Shown here one piece after another: positions 18,373-27,611 of a DNA stretch of 64,000 nucleotides; position 1 is the stretch's first letter, and every line of letters begins with the position of its first letter. Location of the stretch: the NCBI GenBank assembly GCA_017948555.1, contig JAFMYY010000001.1, positions 186,001-250,000 of the forward strand. Direction: 5' to 3'. The notes under the pieces were generated by a model that searched no databases, was not told the DNA's origin, and saw only the letters and a list, made by a program, of their open reading frames with translations. Origin of the DNA: Cesiribacteraceae bacterium YIM B00369 (GTDB taxonomy: Bacteria; Bacteroidota; Bacteroidia; Cytophagales; Cyclobacteriaceae). A program made the position numbers and the translations under genes.

Positions 18373-19113
18373 TTGAAATATTTATACACGCTGTTATTTT
18401 CCTTCTTTCTTTTTCAGGCAGCCTTTGCTCAGGTGCCCGGCTATATGGGAAAAAGAGCCTGGGTTTCGGCAGATCTTAATTTTGCACCGGCTTTGTTCAA
18501 TATGAATAAGAACCATATGGTGATACGAAAATATATTTTGGATAATGAGGCCAGGGCCACAGGGCAGAATTTATTTGCTGTTAATTACAGGCCACAGCTT
18601 AACTTCGAGTACCTGGTGGGCAGGAATGTTGCATTGGGGCTTTCTTACAGCATTATCAGGACTGGTACGGTTAAAGAGCTGGAGCATACCAACGAAGAGA
18701 TTGACGGCCTGCACCACGACCTGCTGAAGGGAAGCTCATTCGGGTTTCACATGAAAAAGTTTAAATTTGATAAATCGGCATCCATTGCCCCCATTGGCTA
18801 TTACTGGACCCTCGGCCTGGCTGCTGCAAAATTCAATACCTATAGCAGTAAGGAAAGTATGCAGGGGCAGTTTTCAAAAGACGTGATAAACCCTGTGGCA
18901 ACTCTTGGTGTGGGCAAGCAAAAGGTTTTATTCGACAAATTTATATTTAACTCAGGAGTTGAGTTTGGCTGGTCCTTTATGCCAAAGGATTTTATGGATG
19001 AAAGCATCTCCGCTACCCACCCTCACAGCGAATCCATTCATCATGTATATAACAGCATGTTTGGCTACTATGTATTTAATATAAAGCTATCCTGCGGCTA
19101 CCTGGCTTTCTGA
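18373..19113 (+). CDS. Outer-membrane beta-barrel-like protein with TTG start
   Basis: This 246-residue protein starts at TTG (18373), which immediately opens a clear signal peptide (KYLYTLLFSFFLFQAAFA, cut before QVPG). The mature part alternates hydrophobic and polar residues with Gly and Tyr/Phe-rich strands, as in small outer-membrane barrels, and ends in a hydrophobic strand (LSCGYLAF). The preceding M48 gene ends 4 nt before the start, so translation is coupled. The family is not recognised. A partner or substrate of the upstream protease is inference. Confidence 0.75.
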   Translation: MKYLYTLLFSFFLFQAAFAQVPGYMGKRAWVSADLNFAPALFNMNKNHMVIRKYILDNEARATGQNLFAVNYRPQLNFEYLVGRNVALGLSYSIIRTGTVKELEHTNEEIDGLHHDLLKGSSFGFHMKKFKFDKSASIAPIGYYWTLGLAAAKFNTYSSKESMQGQFSKDVINPVATLGVGKQKVLFDKFIFNSGVEFGWSFMPKDFMDESISATHPHSESIHHVYNSMFGYYVFNIKLSCGYLAF

Positions 19114-19160
19114 GCAAGTTCTCATAGTTATGTAAATTTTCAAAAAATCACTTATTACAA

Positions 19161-19197
19161 AAAGGCTGCCCCCTTGATTCAGGGGGCAGCCTTTTTT
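19161..19197 (+). terminator. Strong intrinsic terminator of the protease operon
   Basis: A stem of about 13 bp (AAAGGCTGCCCCC at 19161-19173 with its complement at 19182-19194) and an 8-nt loop end in a T-run. It sits 48 nt after the barrel gene's stop. Confidence 0.95.
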
Positions 19198-19298
19198 GTT
19201 GCCTGACCTGCTCTGTTTAATCTCCTGCCCTTCTGAGGCTAAACATCAAAAGCCAAATTAAGTTAAGAGATAAGATGTTGGTAAATAAGTAATTAACT

Positions 19299-20450
19299 AT
19301 GAAGACAGCTAAAAAAATAACCATGTTGCGAATAATACAAAATACAGCAGGAGCATTGCTGTTCCTCCTGGTTTTTGGTACAGCCTGTGCGCAGGAACAA
19401 ACAGTGCAAACAGAAGCCGGTGGTATTGATGTGGAGCGCCTGGCAGACAATCTTACCCATCCCTGGGGAATGGCGTTTCTTCCCGACGGGCGGTTGCTGG
19501 TAACCGAAAGGGAAGGGGATCTGAGAATTTTAAATACAGATAATACCCTGTCAGATCCTTTGCAGGGAGTGCCTGAAGTATTTGCAGAAGGGCAGGGAGG
19601 CCTTTTAGATGTGGTACTTGATCCTGAATTTCAGAGTAACCGCATGGTGTACCTTTCCTTTGCTGAGCCGGGAGAGAACAATACAGCAACGACAGCCCTT
19701 GGCCGCGGTACCCTGGAAGGTAACCGTATAAACAATTTTGAGGTAATTTTCCGGCAGGAACCAAAGCTGGATGGCGACAAGCATTTTGGCGGACGAATCG
19801 TGTTTTCTCCTGAAGGACAAATTTTCTTTACTATGGGAGAGCGGTTTCAGTTTGATCCTGCGCAGGATCTTTCCAACCACCTTGGGACTATCGTGCGCAT
19901 AAATCCTGATGGCAGCATACCTGATGATAATCCATTTGTGGGGCAGGCGGATGCGAAGGACGAAATATGGTCTTACGGCCACCGTAATATTGAAAGCGCG
20001 GCCATTGAGCCCGGTACAGATAAATTATGGGTAGCAGAAATGGGGCCTAAGGGAGGCGATGAGCTCAACCAGCCTGAAGCGGAAAAAAATTATGGATGGC
20101 CGGAGGTAAGCTGGGGTGATAATTACGATAATACTCAAATTCCTGACCCGACGGAAAAGCCTGAATTTGCAGATGCCGAAATTCACTGGACACCGGTTAT
20201 ATCTCCATCCGGAATGGTTTTTTACACTGGCTCACTCTTTCCGGAGTGGCAGGGAACTGCCCTTATAGGAGGGCTTACCAGTAAAGGGCTTGTTCGGGTA
20301 AGTATAAATGGTAATAAGGCTGAGGAGGTGGAGCGCATTCCGCTTGGCACACGAATCCGCGATGTGGAGCAGGCTCCCGATGGTTCAGTCTATGTACTGA
20401 CGGATCAGGATAACGGCAAAATCCTCCGCTTAAGTCCGAAGGAACAGTAA
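19299..20450 (+). CDS. PQQ-type soluble aldose/sugar dehydrogenase (GSDH-like)
   Basis: This 383-residue exported protein starts with a signal peptide ending near ACAQ. The mature part is a six-bladed beta-propeller of the glucose/sorbosone dehydrogenase family: HPWGMAFLPDGRLLVTEREG, GGRIVFSPEGQIFFTMGER, YGHRNIESA and SPSGMVFYTG are family landmarks, and the basic and His residues match the PQQ pocket. It probably oxidises an aldose sugar in the periplasm using PQQ and Ca2+. The window has no PQQ-biosynthesis genes. The substrate cannot be specified. No operon partner is evident. Confidence 0.9.
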   Translation: MKTAKKITMLRIIQNTAGALLFLLVFGTACAQEQTVQTEAGGIDVERLADNLTHPWGMAFLPDGRLLVTEREGDLRILNTDNTLSDPLQGVPEVFAEGQGGLLDVVLDPEFQSNRMVYLSFAEPGENNTATTALGRGTLEGNRINNFEVIFRQEPKLDGDKHFGGRIVFSPEGQIFFTMGERFQFDPAQDLSNHLGTIVRINPDGSIPDDNPFVGQADAKDEIWSYGHRNIESAAIEPGTDKLWVAEMGPKGGDELNQPEAEKNYGWPEVSWGDNYDNTQIPDPTEKPEFADAEIHWTPVISPSGMVFYTGSLFPEWQGTALIGGLTSKGLVRVSINGNKAEEVERIPLGTRIRDVEQAPDGSVYVLTDQDNGKILRLSPKEQ

Positions 20451-20512
20451 ATCCATTTTAACAGGGAATACATGTTGAGCAAAGTGAGTGGAAATGAAAC
20501 CCCTTGCTTTGC

Positions 20513-20683
20513 TTATTTTTTTTCCATGGCCTCCATTTCTTTTAAAACTTCCTGTGCTTCCACATATTTCTTATCACTTTCCACCCTGCTGGTGGCCGAT
20601 AGTTCATGATACTGCTTCAACAGCTTTTCATATTTCTGTTGCAGAATTTCAATTTTTGATTTTTTCTTAAATAATCCAAACAT
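20513..20683 (-). CDS. Lacal_2735-type small protein, 56 aa
   Basis: This short frame begins MFGLFKKKSKIEILQQKYEK and is a highly charged single helix ending EAMEKK. The MFGLFKKKS head and the repeated KY/LxKxYxEL pattern match the Lacal_2735 family of small Bacteroidota proteins, whose function is unknown. The stop falls in a run of eight T's on the plus strand, which argues that the reading frame is genuine. It is transcribed opposite to the sugar dehydrogenase and the patatin gene. Confidence 0.85.
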   Translation of the reverse strand: MFGLFKKKSKIEILQQKYEKLLKQYHELSATSRVESDKKYVEAQEVLKEMEAMEKK

Positions 20684-20795
20684 CTTTAGCGGGGGTTAAG
20701 GTATTATGCATAATTTTATAAACTGTTAATCATCTTGTGGCAGTGGTTTGTTTAAAAATAATTTATTTATATTAAACATTATCAACAGGGCAGGT

Positions 20796-21854
20796 ATGTC
20801 GCAGATAAAAATTCTTTCTATTGATGGTGGAGGAACCCGCGGTGTTATTCCCGCCACTTTACTGAATTGTATTTATAAAGATACAGGCAAAGCGCCACGG
20901 GACGTTTTTTACCTGATGGCAGGCACATCAACGGGAGGCATATTGTGCACAGGTTATGCTGCAGGGCGCTCTACACAGGAGTTGCTGGACCTGTACCTGT
21001 TAAAAGCTAAGAAAGTTTTTTATGATACCGTACTTGATGATATCCGCGATGGATTCGGGAAGAATACAGGTGCCGATTATTCTGCTAAATACCTGAAAAG
21101 GGAGTTGCAGGCAGCATTCGGTAATACCACCCTGCTGGATATTTACCAAAATAATCTGGCCTCCGGCCTTGGCAGGCTAATGGTTTGCTCCTTCGATCTT
21201 AACCCGGAGGAAACGGATCCTGCTACAGGGATAAGCCGCCCCATTAATTTCAGGCCCAGAATTTATCATAGCGATTTTATCAGGGATGCAAATGAAAAAT
21301 TGGTGGATGTTTGCCTGAAGACCTCCGCCGCACCCACATACTTTCCTGTTTACAAAAACCATGTCGACGGAGGGGTTTCCCTTAATAACCCCACAATGGC
21401 AGCTCTGGCTTATGCAATTAACCAGAGGAGCGACCAGACCGGGGAATTCAGGCATCCCAACGGAGCAGCCAAAGGACTGGGGAAAAGGCTGGAGGATCTT
21501 AAAATACTGTCGCTGGGCTGCGGCACCTCTAACCGTAACTATATTCCGGAGCAGGAAATAGAGAGGCGCAACAATGGAGACTGGGGTAACTTGCAGTGGG
21601 TGAAATACCTGCCCGATATGCTTACAGAAACCAATATGCAGGCCTCTTCCTATTATGTGGACCAGCTCCTTTCCCCAAAGCAGTACAAGCGTATTCAGCT
21701 GTATTTCGACCGGCCTGAAGCACCGCCACTCCTGCTGGGCAAAAGTGTTGGGCTTGATGTAAAAAGCCGGAATATACTGGATGCCATGGTGCAATATGCT
21801 GAAGAGGTTTACCGGCAACGTAAAGATGAAATACTGGCCTTCCTGGATTTATAA
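20796..21854 (+). CDS. Patatin-like phospholipase
   Basis: The start at ATG 20796 (MSQIKILSIDGGGTRGVIPA) places the family's N-terminal glycine loop GGGTRG at residues 11-16; an upstream frame start at 20748 adds a non-family head. The nucleophile motif GTSTG is at 43-47 (Ser45) and the catalytic Asp191 sits in VDGGVS. The 352-residue length fits cytoplasmic patatins, which hydrolyse acyl groups from phospholipids. It is not recognisably linked to a CBASS operon: no cyclase or ubiquitin-like gene is adjacent. It is flanked by an opposite-strand small gene and a downstream hairpin. Confidence 0.93.
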   Translation: MSQIKILSIDGGGTRGVIPATLLNCIYKDTGKAPRDVFYLMAGTSTGGILCTGYAAGRSTQELLDLYLLKAKKVFYDTVLDDIRDGFGKNTGADYSAKYLKRELQAAFGNTTLLDIYQNNLASGLGRLMVCSFDLNPEETDPATGISRPINFRPRIYHSDFIRDANEKLVDVCLKTSAAPTYFPVYKNHVDGGVSLNNPTMAALAYAINQRSDQTGEFRHPNGAAKGLGKRLEDLKILSLGCGTSNRNYIPEQEIERRNNGDWGNLQWVKYLPDMLTETNMQASSYYVDQLLSPKQYKRIQLYFDRPEAPPLLLGKSVGLDVKSRNILDAMVQYAEEVYRQRKDEILAFLDL

Positions 21855-21910
21855 CCGGGGTATCAGCGTTCAGGAAACTTTAGAAGTGCCCCGCCGGAAT
21901 CCGGAAATAA

Positions 21911-21940
21911 AAAATGGCCCGGATGTCTCCGCGCCATTTT
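21911..21940 (+). terminator. Probable terminator of the patatin gene
   Basis: An 8-bp stem (AAAATGGC with GCCATTTT) and GC-rich loop 57 nt after the stop codon; the AT-rich ends supply the T-run. Confidence 0.6.
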
Positions 21941-22073
21941 GAAGTCATATAAGGCTTCTGTTTTTTTTTTCTCTGATATACTTTTTAACGGATTCAGGCT
22001 GATATGCCCTTTCTTAAAGACTTTGCAGCCAGTTGCAGTAATTGTACCTGCTCCTTTATTTGCGGGGGCGGTT

Positions 22074-22760
22074 TTACAGTAACCTGCTCAGTAAGCCGCC
22101 TGATCTCCGGTAGCCCCTGTTGCCGCTCAGCATACCAATAATTGAGCTGAAGCCGCTGCGGCGCCTGTATCCTCCGCCTCCCATTAAGGCTCCAAGAATG
22201 CCTCCTCTGCGCCTCCTGCCCATAATTCCTCTCATAAGCATAGAGCCTATTACGCCCGTCAGCAGGCTGTTAACAGGGATATTTAGCTTGTCAAATTTCT
22301 GCTTCAGCCCTGTATTCTCCAGGAAGCTCTGCTGTGAGCTTTCTTTACCCTGAGCCTTTTCCGCCTTCTCCACATATTCATAAAGTGCATCATATTGCTC
22401 TATGCTTATACCGAGCCTGTCGGCCATACGGTGGATCTTCCTTTTTTCGTCTTCGGAATAATGTCCGTCGGCTTTGGCATAGGAGAGGATGTCCACGATG
22501 AAAGAAAATTTGAGGTCGCTGTTACGGAGAAAATCCACGTAACGCTCAAAGCCGTCGTTCCGTGGGTCCCTCGCCTCCATAATCACCTCTCTTTTATCGC
22601 GCTGTGTAAGTCCGGCCTCATCACAAAGTTCTGCAAGAAAATCTTCCTCTTCGGCAGAGGCTTTGTCTTCCGGAGTGGCCATACTGGCAACTGCGGCCAG
22701 GTAAGCCGCCTTCTCTTTTTCCGGGTAATTTTTTAGTGATTGTTTTCCTGAAAAGTCCAT
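22074..22760 (-). CDS. TerB-domain protein
   Basis: This 228-residue protein has an N-terminal TerB-like helical domain (residues about 15-130). Its acidic metal-binding-like patches include SYAKADGHYSEDEKRKIHRM, where the D-G-x-x-x-x-E/D-E pattern is the TerB signature. After a linker the C-terminal 60 residues are very Gly/Arg-rich (GIMGRRRRGGILGALMGGGG) and likely disordered or nucleic-acid/membrane associated. TerB proteins are linked to tellurite resistance and stress, but no other ter genes are nearby, so the role is unknown. Confidence 0.88.
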   Translation of the reverse strand: MDFSGKQSLKNYPEKEKAAYLAAVASMATPEDKASAEEEDFLAELCDEAGLTQRDKREVIMEARDPRNDGFERYVDFLRNSDLKFSFIVDILSYAKADGHYSEDEKRKIHRMADRLGISIEQYDALYEYVEKAEKAQGKESSQQSFLENTGLKQKFDKLNIPVNSLLTGVIGSMLMRGIMGRRRRGGILGALMGGGGYRRRSGFSSIIGMLSGNRGYRRSGGLLSRLL

Positions 22761-23064
22761 AGGTTAAATACTTTAAATCTAAATGAAATAACCCCCTCTG
22801 CCTGCAGGCTGATTGGGTGGCATTGTAAAGTGTTTAACCGAAATAGAAGGCAGAAGTTGCTTCGTTCATCTGTTCTCTGTCAAACCTTTTGCTGGTTTTT
22901 GTGCTTAATAGTTAGCCCTGAGAAATATGGGGCTGCTGCAAAGAACCGGAAACAGAAGGGCTTCATTTTGTTCTTTCCGAAATTCCTGTGTGCAGGTGTC
23001 AATATCAGGTTGTAGTATCAAAAGAAAATATTGAGCAAAATATAAAACGGAACCATAAAGCCTT
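22761..23064. other. Divergent promoter region
   Basis: 304 nt between the TerB-domain gene (minus) and glucose dehydrogenase (plus). Two candidate promoters are expected, but none could be placed confidently. No other feature seen. Confidence 0.4.
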
Positions 23065-24177
23065 ATGAAAGCAATTGCCATAGAACCGGGAACCACGAGT
23101 TCCAGTTTAATAGACCATCAGGAGCCTCAGATCAGCTCTCCGCACGATGTAAAAGTAAAAATGCTGCAGGTGGGGATTTGCGGAACTGACAGGGAGGAAG
23201 CCCTGGGCGGACGTGCCGATGCTCCTGAACATAGCCATCATCTTATTATTGGCCATGAAATGTTTGGCCAGGTAGTGGAAACAGGGAAGGAAGTAACCAG
23301 GGTGAAACCAGGTGACTTTGCTGTTTTTACGGTACGCAGGGGTTGCGGGGAATGTGTTCCCTGCAACAATAACAGAAGTGATATGTGCTATACCGGTAAT
23401 TATAAGGAGCGGGGCATAAAAGAACTGCATGGCTTTGAAACGGAATGTGTGGTTGATCATGAGCAGTTTATTGTAAAGGTTCCGGTAAGTATAAAATCGG
23501 TTGGTGTGTTAACGGAGCCTATGTCGGTGGCAGAGAAGGCTATTGATGAGGCGCTCATTATACAATCGGGGCGCCTGCCGGAGGTAAGATATGACAACTG
23601 GCTGAAAGGCCGCCGTGCCCTTGTAGCCGGAGTGGGAGCTATAGGTTTGCTGGCTGCCTTTGCACTGCGCTTAAGAGGAGCTGAAGTAGTCGGGCTCGAT
23701 ATTGTGGATGAGAACAGTAAAAGACCGCAAATATTAAAGAAGATAGGAGGTGCCTATATAGATGGACGGAATATAGAAACCATTAATATTGATGACGAGC
23801 ACGGTGAATTCGATTTTGTTTTTGAAGCCACAGGTGTTCCCTCTTTAAGCTTCGACCTTATTGATGTGCTGGGCCGTAACGGCGTTTATGTAATGACGGG
23901 TATTCCCGGAGGCGAGAGGCCGGTTTGTTTTTCAGGAGAAGATATTATGAAGCAGATTGTGCTTAAAAACCAGGTGATTTTAGGAAGTGTAAATGCCAGT
24001 ACCCGCCATTTTGCCATGGCCATCGACGATCTTGAAAAAGCCAGAAATATGTGGGGTTCCCTGGTGGATGAAATGATTACTCTGAAAGTGCCGAACACCG
24101 CTTTTATGGATGCTATTCACCAGCAGTCGGAAGATGATATCAAGACAGTAATTGAATGGGCGGAAATTCCGGAATAA
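23065..24177 (+). CDS. gdh: Glucose 1-dehydrogenase (zinc-dependent medium-chain)
   Basis: This 370-residue enzyme of the MDR superfamily resembles archaeal-type glucose dehydrogenases. Catalytic-zinc ligands are in GICGTD (Cys39) and GHE (His64, Glu65). Structural zinc cysteines 94, 97, 100 and 108 are in CGECVPCNNNRSDMC. The NAD(P)-binding site is AGVGAIGLLAAFALRL around residues 188-203. It probably oxidises glucose or another aldose to the lactone in the cytoplasm. It is followed by a bidirectional terminator. The symbol is given for family similarity; the exact substrate is inferred. Confidence 0.85.
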   Translation: MKAIAIEPGTTSSSLIDHQEPQISSPHDVKVKMLQVGICGTDREEALGGRADAPEHSHHLIIGHEMFGQVVETGKEVTRVKPGDFAVFTVRRGCGECVPCNNNRSDMCYTGNYKERGIKELHGFETECVVDHEQFIVKVPVSIKSVGVLTEPMSVAEKAIDEALIIQSGRLPEVRYDNWLKGRRALVAGVGAIGLLAAFALRLRGAEVVGLDIVDENSKRPQILKKIGGAYIDGRNIETINIDDEHGEFDFVFEATGVPSLSFDLIDVLGRNGVYVMTGIPGGERPVCFSGEDIMKQIVLKNQVILGSVNASTRHFAMAIDDLEKARNMWGSLVDEMITLKVPNTAFMDAIHQQSEDDIKTVIEWAEIPE

Positions 24178-24200
24178 TTGAAAAGCGGAATAATATAGAG

Positions 24201-24238
24201 AGTGGAGAAGGTTATTGTATCCTTCTCCACTTTTTTTT
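24201..24238. terminator. Terminator shared by convergent genes
   Basis: An 11-bp stem (AGTGGAGAAGG with CCTTCTCCACT) and 9-nt loop followed by eight T's on the plus strand. It lies between the glucose dehydrogenase stop (plus) and the DUF1501 stop (minus) and can end both transcripts. Confidence 0.9.
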
Positions 24239-25910
24239 ACTTTTTCACTATCAGCTGCTTTGTGGCTCTGTGTGCTCCGGCCTCCAAAACCAAAAGGTAC
24301 ATGCCATCCTCAACATTGCTGAGCAGAAGCCGCGCTTTATTTTTACCTTTTACCGGAGCGCTCCACGACCTTTCCAGTACCGCCTGTCCGCTCATGTTCA
24401 TAAGCGTAATGCGTACCGGCAGGCTTTTCTCCAGGTGGTATTCAACATTTACATGGCTGCTGGCAGGGTTAGGATATATTTTATCTAATCCAAACCTGCC
24501 GGCCAGAAATTGTTCTTTTGCAGTTACACCAAGCGGCAGTGGTTCTGCAGTGGCGGCCGGGTTAGTGACGGTGGTGGCAGTTGCTGCCGGGTGCCTGTGA
24601 ATTATTGGAAGTGGCTCACTGGCGAATTCAGACAGGAATGATCCTTCCATGGCAGAGATATCGGCTTTCATCCAGTCTTTCAGAATGGTACCAAATACCT
24701 GGCGGTAGTCGAACTGGTGCTTCAGGTTTCCGTCTTCCAGGTTATTTAAGTCCGCATTAGTGCCAATTACCCCGGGGTTTAAATGTTTGCCGAATACAAA
24801 GAGAGGAGCAGCGGTGCCATGGTCGGTCCCGAAGCTGCCGTTTGATATGGCCCGTCGTCCGAATTCTGAGAAAGTGGTTGTAAGCACCCTGTCGGCCAGC
24901 CCCAGTTCAGCGAGCTCATCCTGAAATGCTTTTACAGAATCGAACAGTCTTTTTAAAAGGCTGGCATGCGTGCCCAGAGTAGGGTCGGAAGCGATTGTCT
25001 GGTTGCCATGGGTATCAAACCCGGTAAGGCGGGCAAGGAAAATTTTTGTCTGGCTGCCACCGCTCAGTAAGCGGGAGATCACCTTCAGCTGGCCCGACAA
25101 ATTGTTGCCCGGATACCTGACAGAGGCACTGTTGCGCCCTTTGTCGTACACCTCCTTTAAACGGCCCGCGTATTGGTTGGACTTCTGCTCCACATCCATA
25201 ATCCATTTCAGCTCCTCCCCGTATGGCGAATTGCTTACACCTTCCGGAGGCATGCCGCCCACGCCTGTTACAAGGTCGTAGAAGCTTCCCGGATTTTCCA
25301 CAGAAATGGCGGCGGGAATACCGTTGCCGGTATGAAAGGCCAGAGAAACACTATTACCAATTTCCAAACCCGGAGGATCCTGCATATTCCGGTTAGGATA
25401 GCCTGCAGGGAAGTCGCGGTAAAGGTTGCTCAGGTACCGGCCTGCCCAGCCGGAATTAAATGATTCGTCGTAACTGCCTCCCATAAACCAGATGTCGGTA
25501 CTGCGGAAATGGGATCCGTTGGTGTTCTCATATCCTACATTCTGAATAATGGAAACCTCTCCTTTATCGTATAAAGCTTTGAAGGATTCCATATCCGGAT
25601 GAAGGCCCAGTTGCTGCTGATCGCTCAGGGTACTGTCGAGTCCTATATACTTGCGGCTGCCGCTTTCCGGTATGGCAATATTAGGGCGTAAGCTGAAATA
25701 TTTGCTGTACTGGTCTAAAGGAATAAGGGTATTGAGGCCATCGTTTCCGCCATGGAGCTGTATCAGCACCAGTACCCTGTCGCTGTTGCCGGCGCCGGCC
25801 AATTGTTGCATTTGCGATAAGTTGCTCATGGCATTTACAGGAATGCCGTTGAGCATGAGAGGTGCCAGGCCTGCAAGGCCTATATTCTTAAGGAATGATC
25901 TTCTTTTCAT
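24237..25910 (-). CDS. DUF1501 protein with T9SS type A sorting domain
   Basis: This 557-residue secreted protein has an N-terminal twin-Arg-like and hydrophobic signal (MKRRSFLKNIGLAGLAPLML), then the DUF1501 domain, which has the alkaline-phosphatase/sulfatase-like fold. VLIQLHGGNDGLNTLIPL and FSEFGRRAISNGSFGTDHGT match DUF1501 family signatures. Residues about 475-557 form a type A C-terminal sorting domain (YPNPASSHVNVEYHLE), directing the protein to the cell surface through the type IX system. It lies 15 nt after the DUF1800 gene. The pair is conserved; the function is unknown. Confidence 0.9.
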   Translation of the reverse strand: MKRRSFLKNIGLAGLAPLMLNGIPVNAMSNLSQMQQLAGAGNSDRVLVLIQLHGGNDGLNTLIPLDQYSKYFSLRPNIAIPESGSRKYIGLDSTLSDQQQLGLHPDMESFKALYDKGEVSIIQNVGYENTNGSHFRSTDIWFMGGSYDESFNSGWAGRYLSNLYRDFPAGYPNRNMQDPPGLEIGNSVSLAFHTGNGIPAAISVENPGSFYDLVTGVGGMPPEGVSNSPYGEELKWIMDVEQKSNQYAGRLKEVYDKGRNSASVRYPGNNLSGQLKVISRLLSGGSQTKIFLARLTGFDTHGNQTIASDPTLGTHASLLKRLFDSVKAFQDELAELGLADRVLTTTFSEFGRRAISNGSFGTDHGTAAPLFVFGKHLNPGVIGTNADLNNLEDGNLKHQFDYRQVFGTILKDWMKADISAMEGSFLSEFASEPLPIIHRHPAATATTVTNPAATAEPLPLGVTAKEQFLAGRFGLDKIYPNPASSHVNVEYHLEKSLPVRITLMNMSGQAVLERSWSAPVKGKNKARLLLSNVEDGMYLLVLEAGAHRATKQLIVKK

Positions 25911-25925
25911 GGTAATTTTGCGGGC

Positions 25926-27611
25926 TTAGGAAAGCTGATACTCAGGGGACTGCAATAAGGCTCTCACGAATTTTTCCAGCTGCCTGCGTACAACTTCATC
26001 GTTATTACTTTTTTTATACAGCTCCCACTCGAACTTCCAGTTCATTGGCGAGAGGTTTTCCAGAAATACATCGTTGAGGAAGTAGTTCAGGCGGTTTTCG
26101 GTAATTGCCTCAGGGAGCAGATCACCAATCAGTTCAAGGGCAAGTTTTTCCGCATCAGCAGGCTTGCTTATGTTGGCAGGGTTCTCCACATACTTCATCA
26201 GATCAAGCTTTATGGTAAAGCTGTTGTCATTGCCCGGGATGCCCTTCAGGAGGATATCGGCAAACTCATAGCGGCAGGCCAGGTTGTTCGACGATATCCA
26301 GTTCCGGTTATAACCGGGCGCCTGATGATAGGCGGCGTGCCCGGCGACCTCAAAAGGTTCGTATAGCTCAAGTCCCTGGCGGGTCATTTCCCCGATGAGC
26401 GAGCCATAAATGTCGTAATAAGCAGTCAGTTTGCCAGGATCCGGCAGATTTACCTCAAAAAAGCGCAGGGTGCCGGCCACTAATTCCAGGGGCGATTTTA
26501 TAAGAGATGCCACTACATTATCCTGTGTTTCTTTATTGTCCTGATCAAAGAAGTGCTGGCTGCTGAACAACTGCATTAATACAGGGAGCATCTCATAGTT
26601 ATTACGGTAAAGCGTATCGGCCAGTGGTTCAATAATATTGCGCTCTGTTTCGGGGGTTATTCTGTAGTATACAAAGAAGCGGTACAGTTTCCTGCATAAA
26701 TGCCTGGCCGTTTCTTTTTGGGCAAATATCATATCCACCAGTTCACGTACCTCTTCCAGGGCAGCCTCTTCCGTGGCAATGTTTACCAGGGTATGGTATG
26801 AAAGGACTTCTTTAGGTTTGATGACCTTATTCCCAAAACGGTGGCTGAAGATCTTTTCGCCGGAATCGTGCCGGATGGCCTGGTTCTGCGGATTTACCAG
26901 CACCCGCCCGAGAGGTACTCCTGTTTCAGGATCGGGATGTTTGGAAAAGGTGGTTTCTGTTTTAAAGCCGGTAAAGATCCTTCCTGCCTCACGTATATCC
27001 TGTTCGGTATAGTTGGTATAGTCGCCCGGGCCTGCCTGAGGGCCTTTTCCTATAGTATAGAGTTCAAAGAACTCCCGTGCAAAGTTTTCGTTTGAGTTGC
27101 CGTTTTCATTACTGTTGCCATCCAGAAATACGAGCATGGCGTTATCGATACATAGTTTGCGGGCCAGCTCTTTAATATTGCCAAGGGCATGATGGCGGAA
27201 CAGGCTTAACTGGTGGTAGAGCGAGAGGCTGGTATGTATTTTGGATTGTGCTGTGGTAAAATGGCTGTGGTAAAAGAAAACCATTTTCTCAGTAATGCCG
27301 GTATTCTCTTTAATCATGGTATCGAGCCACCATGAGCGGGTATACATTATAAGTGTATTTTCCATGCTTTCCTCCCGCCTTCCGCTTTCGCGGTCTAAAG
27401 GAGCAGGGCTTACCCACTGCCGGCCTGTTTTGGTATCAAGGGGTGGATGCGGATGCTTATATTTTTTGAGCAGACTGCCTAAAGCTTCACCTATAGATTT
27501 ATTTTCTAATGCACTTATGGTTTTTCTGGAAGGGCCAAAGGAAAGCCTTTTCAGCAAATGGCTGGCATTGCGCCTGTTTAGTGGCTCTTTTATAGGACTT
27601 AAGGAATTCAT
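25926..27611 (-). CDS. DUF1800 protein
   Basis: This 561-residue protein matches DUF1800: NRRNASHLLKRLSFGPSRKT at the start, the FYHSHF segment, and EFFELYTIGKG are family landmarks. No signal peptide is clear at the chosen start. In many Bacteroidota, as here, a DUF1501 gene follows immediately (15 nt), so the products probably act together. The function of both is unknown. The promoter should lie in the 27.6 kb intergenic region. Confidence 0.9.
   Translation of the reverse strand: MNSLSPIKEPLNRRNASHLLKRLSFGPSRKTISALENKSIGEALGSLLKKYKHPHPPLDTKTGRQWVSPAPLDRESGRREESMENTLIMYTRSWWLDTMIKENTGITEKMVFFYHSHFTTAQSKIHTSLSLYHQLSLFRHHALGNIKELARKLCIDNAMLVFLDGNSNENGNSNENFAREFFELYTIGKGPQAGPGDYTNYTEQDIREAGRIFTGFKTETTFSKHPDPETGVPLGRVLVNPQNQAIRHDSGEKIFSHRFGNKVIKPKEVLSYHTLVNIATEEAALEEVRELVDMIFAQKETARHLCRKLYRFFVYYRITPETERNIIEPLADTLYRNNYEMLPVLMQLFSSQHFFDQDNKETQDNVVASLIKSPLELVAGTLRFFEVNLPDPGKLTAYYDIYGSLIGEMTRQGLELYEPFEVAGHAAYHQAPGYNRNWISSNNLACRYEFADILLKGIPGNDNSFTIKLDLMKYVENPANISKPADAEKLALELIGDLLPEAITENRLNYFLNDVFLENLSPMNWKFEWELYKKSNNDEVVRRQLEKFVRALLQSPEYQLS

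Noticed and set aside
20796-21854. Patatin as effector of a CBASS antiphage operon
   Set aside because: No cyclase, Cap2/Cap3 or other CBASS gene is next to it.
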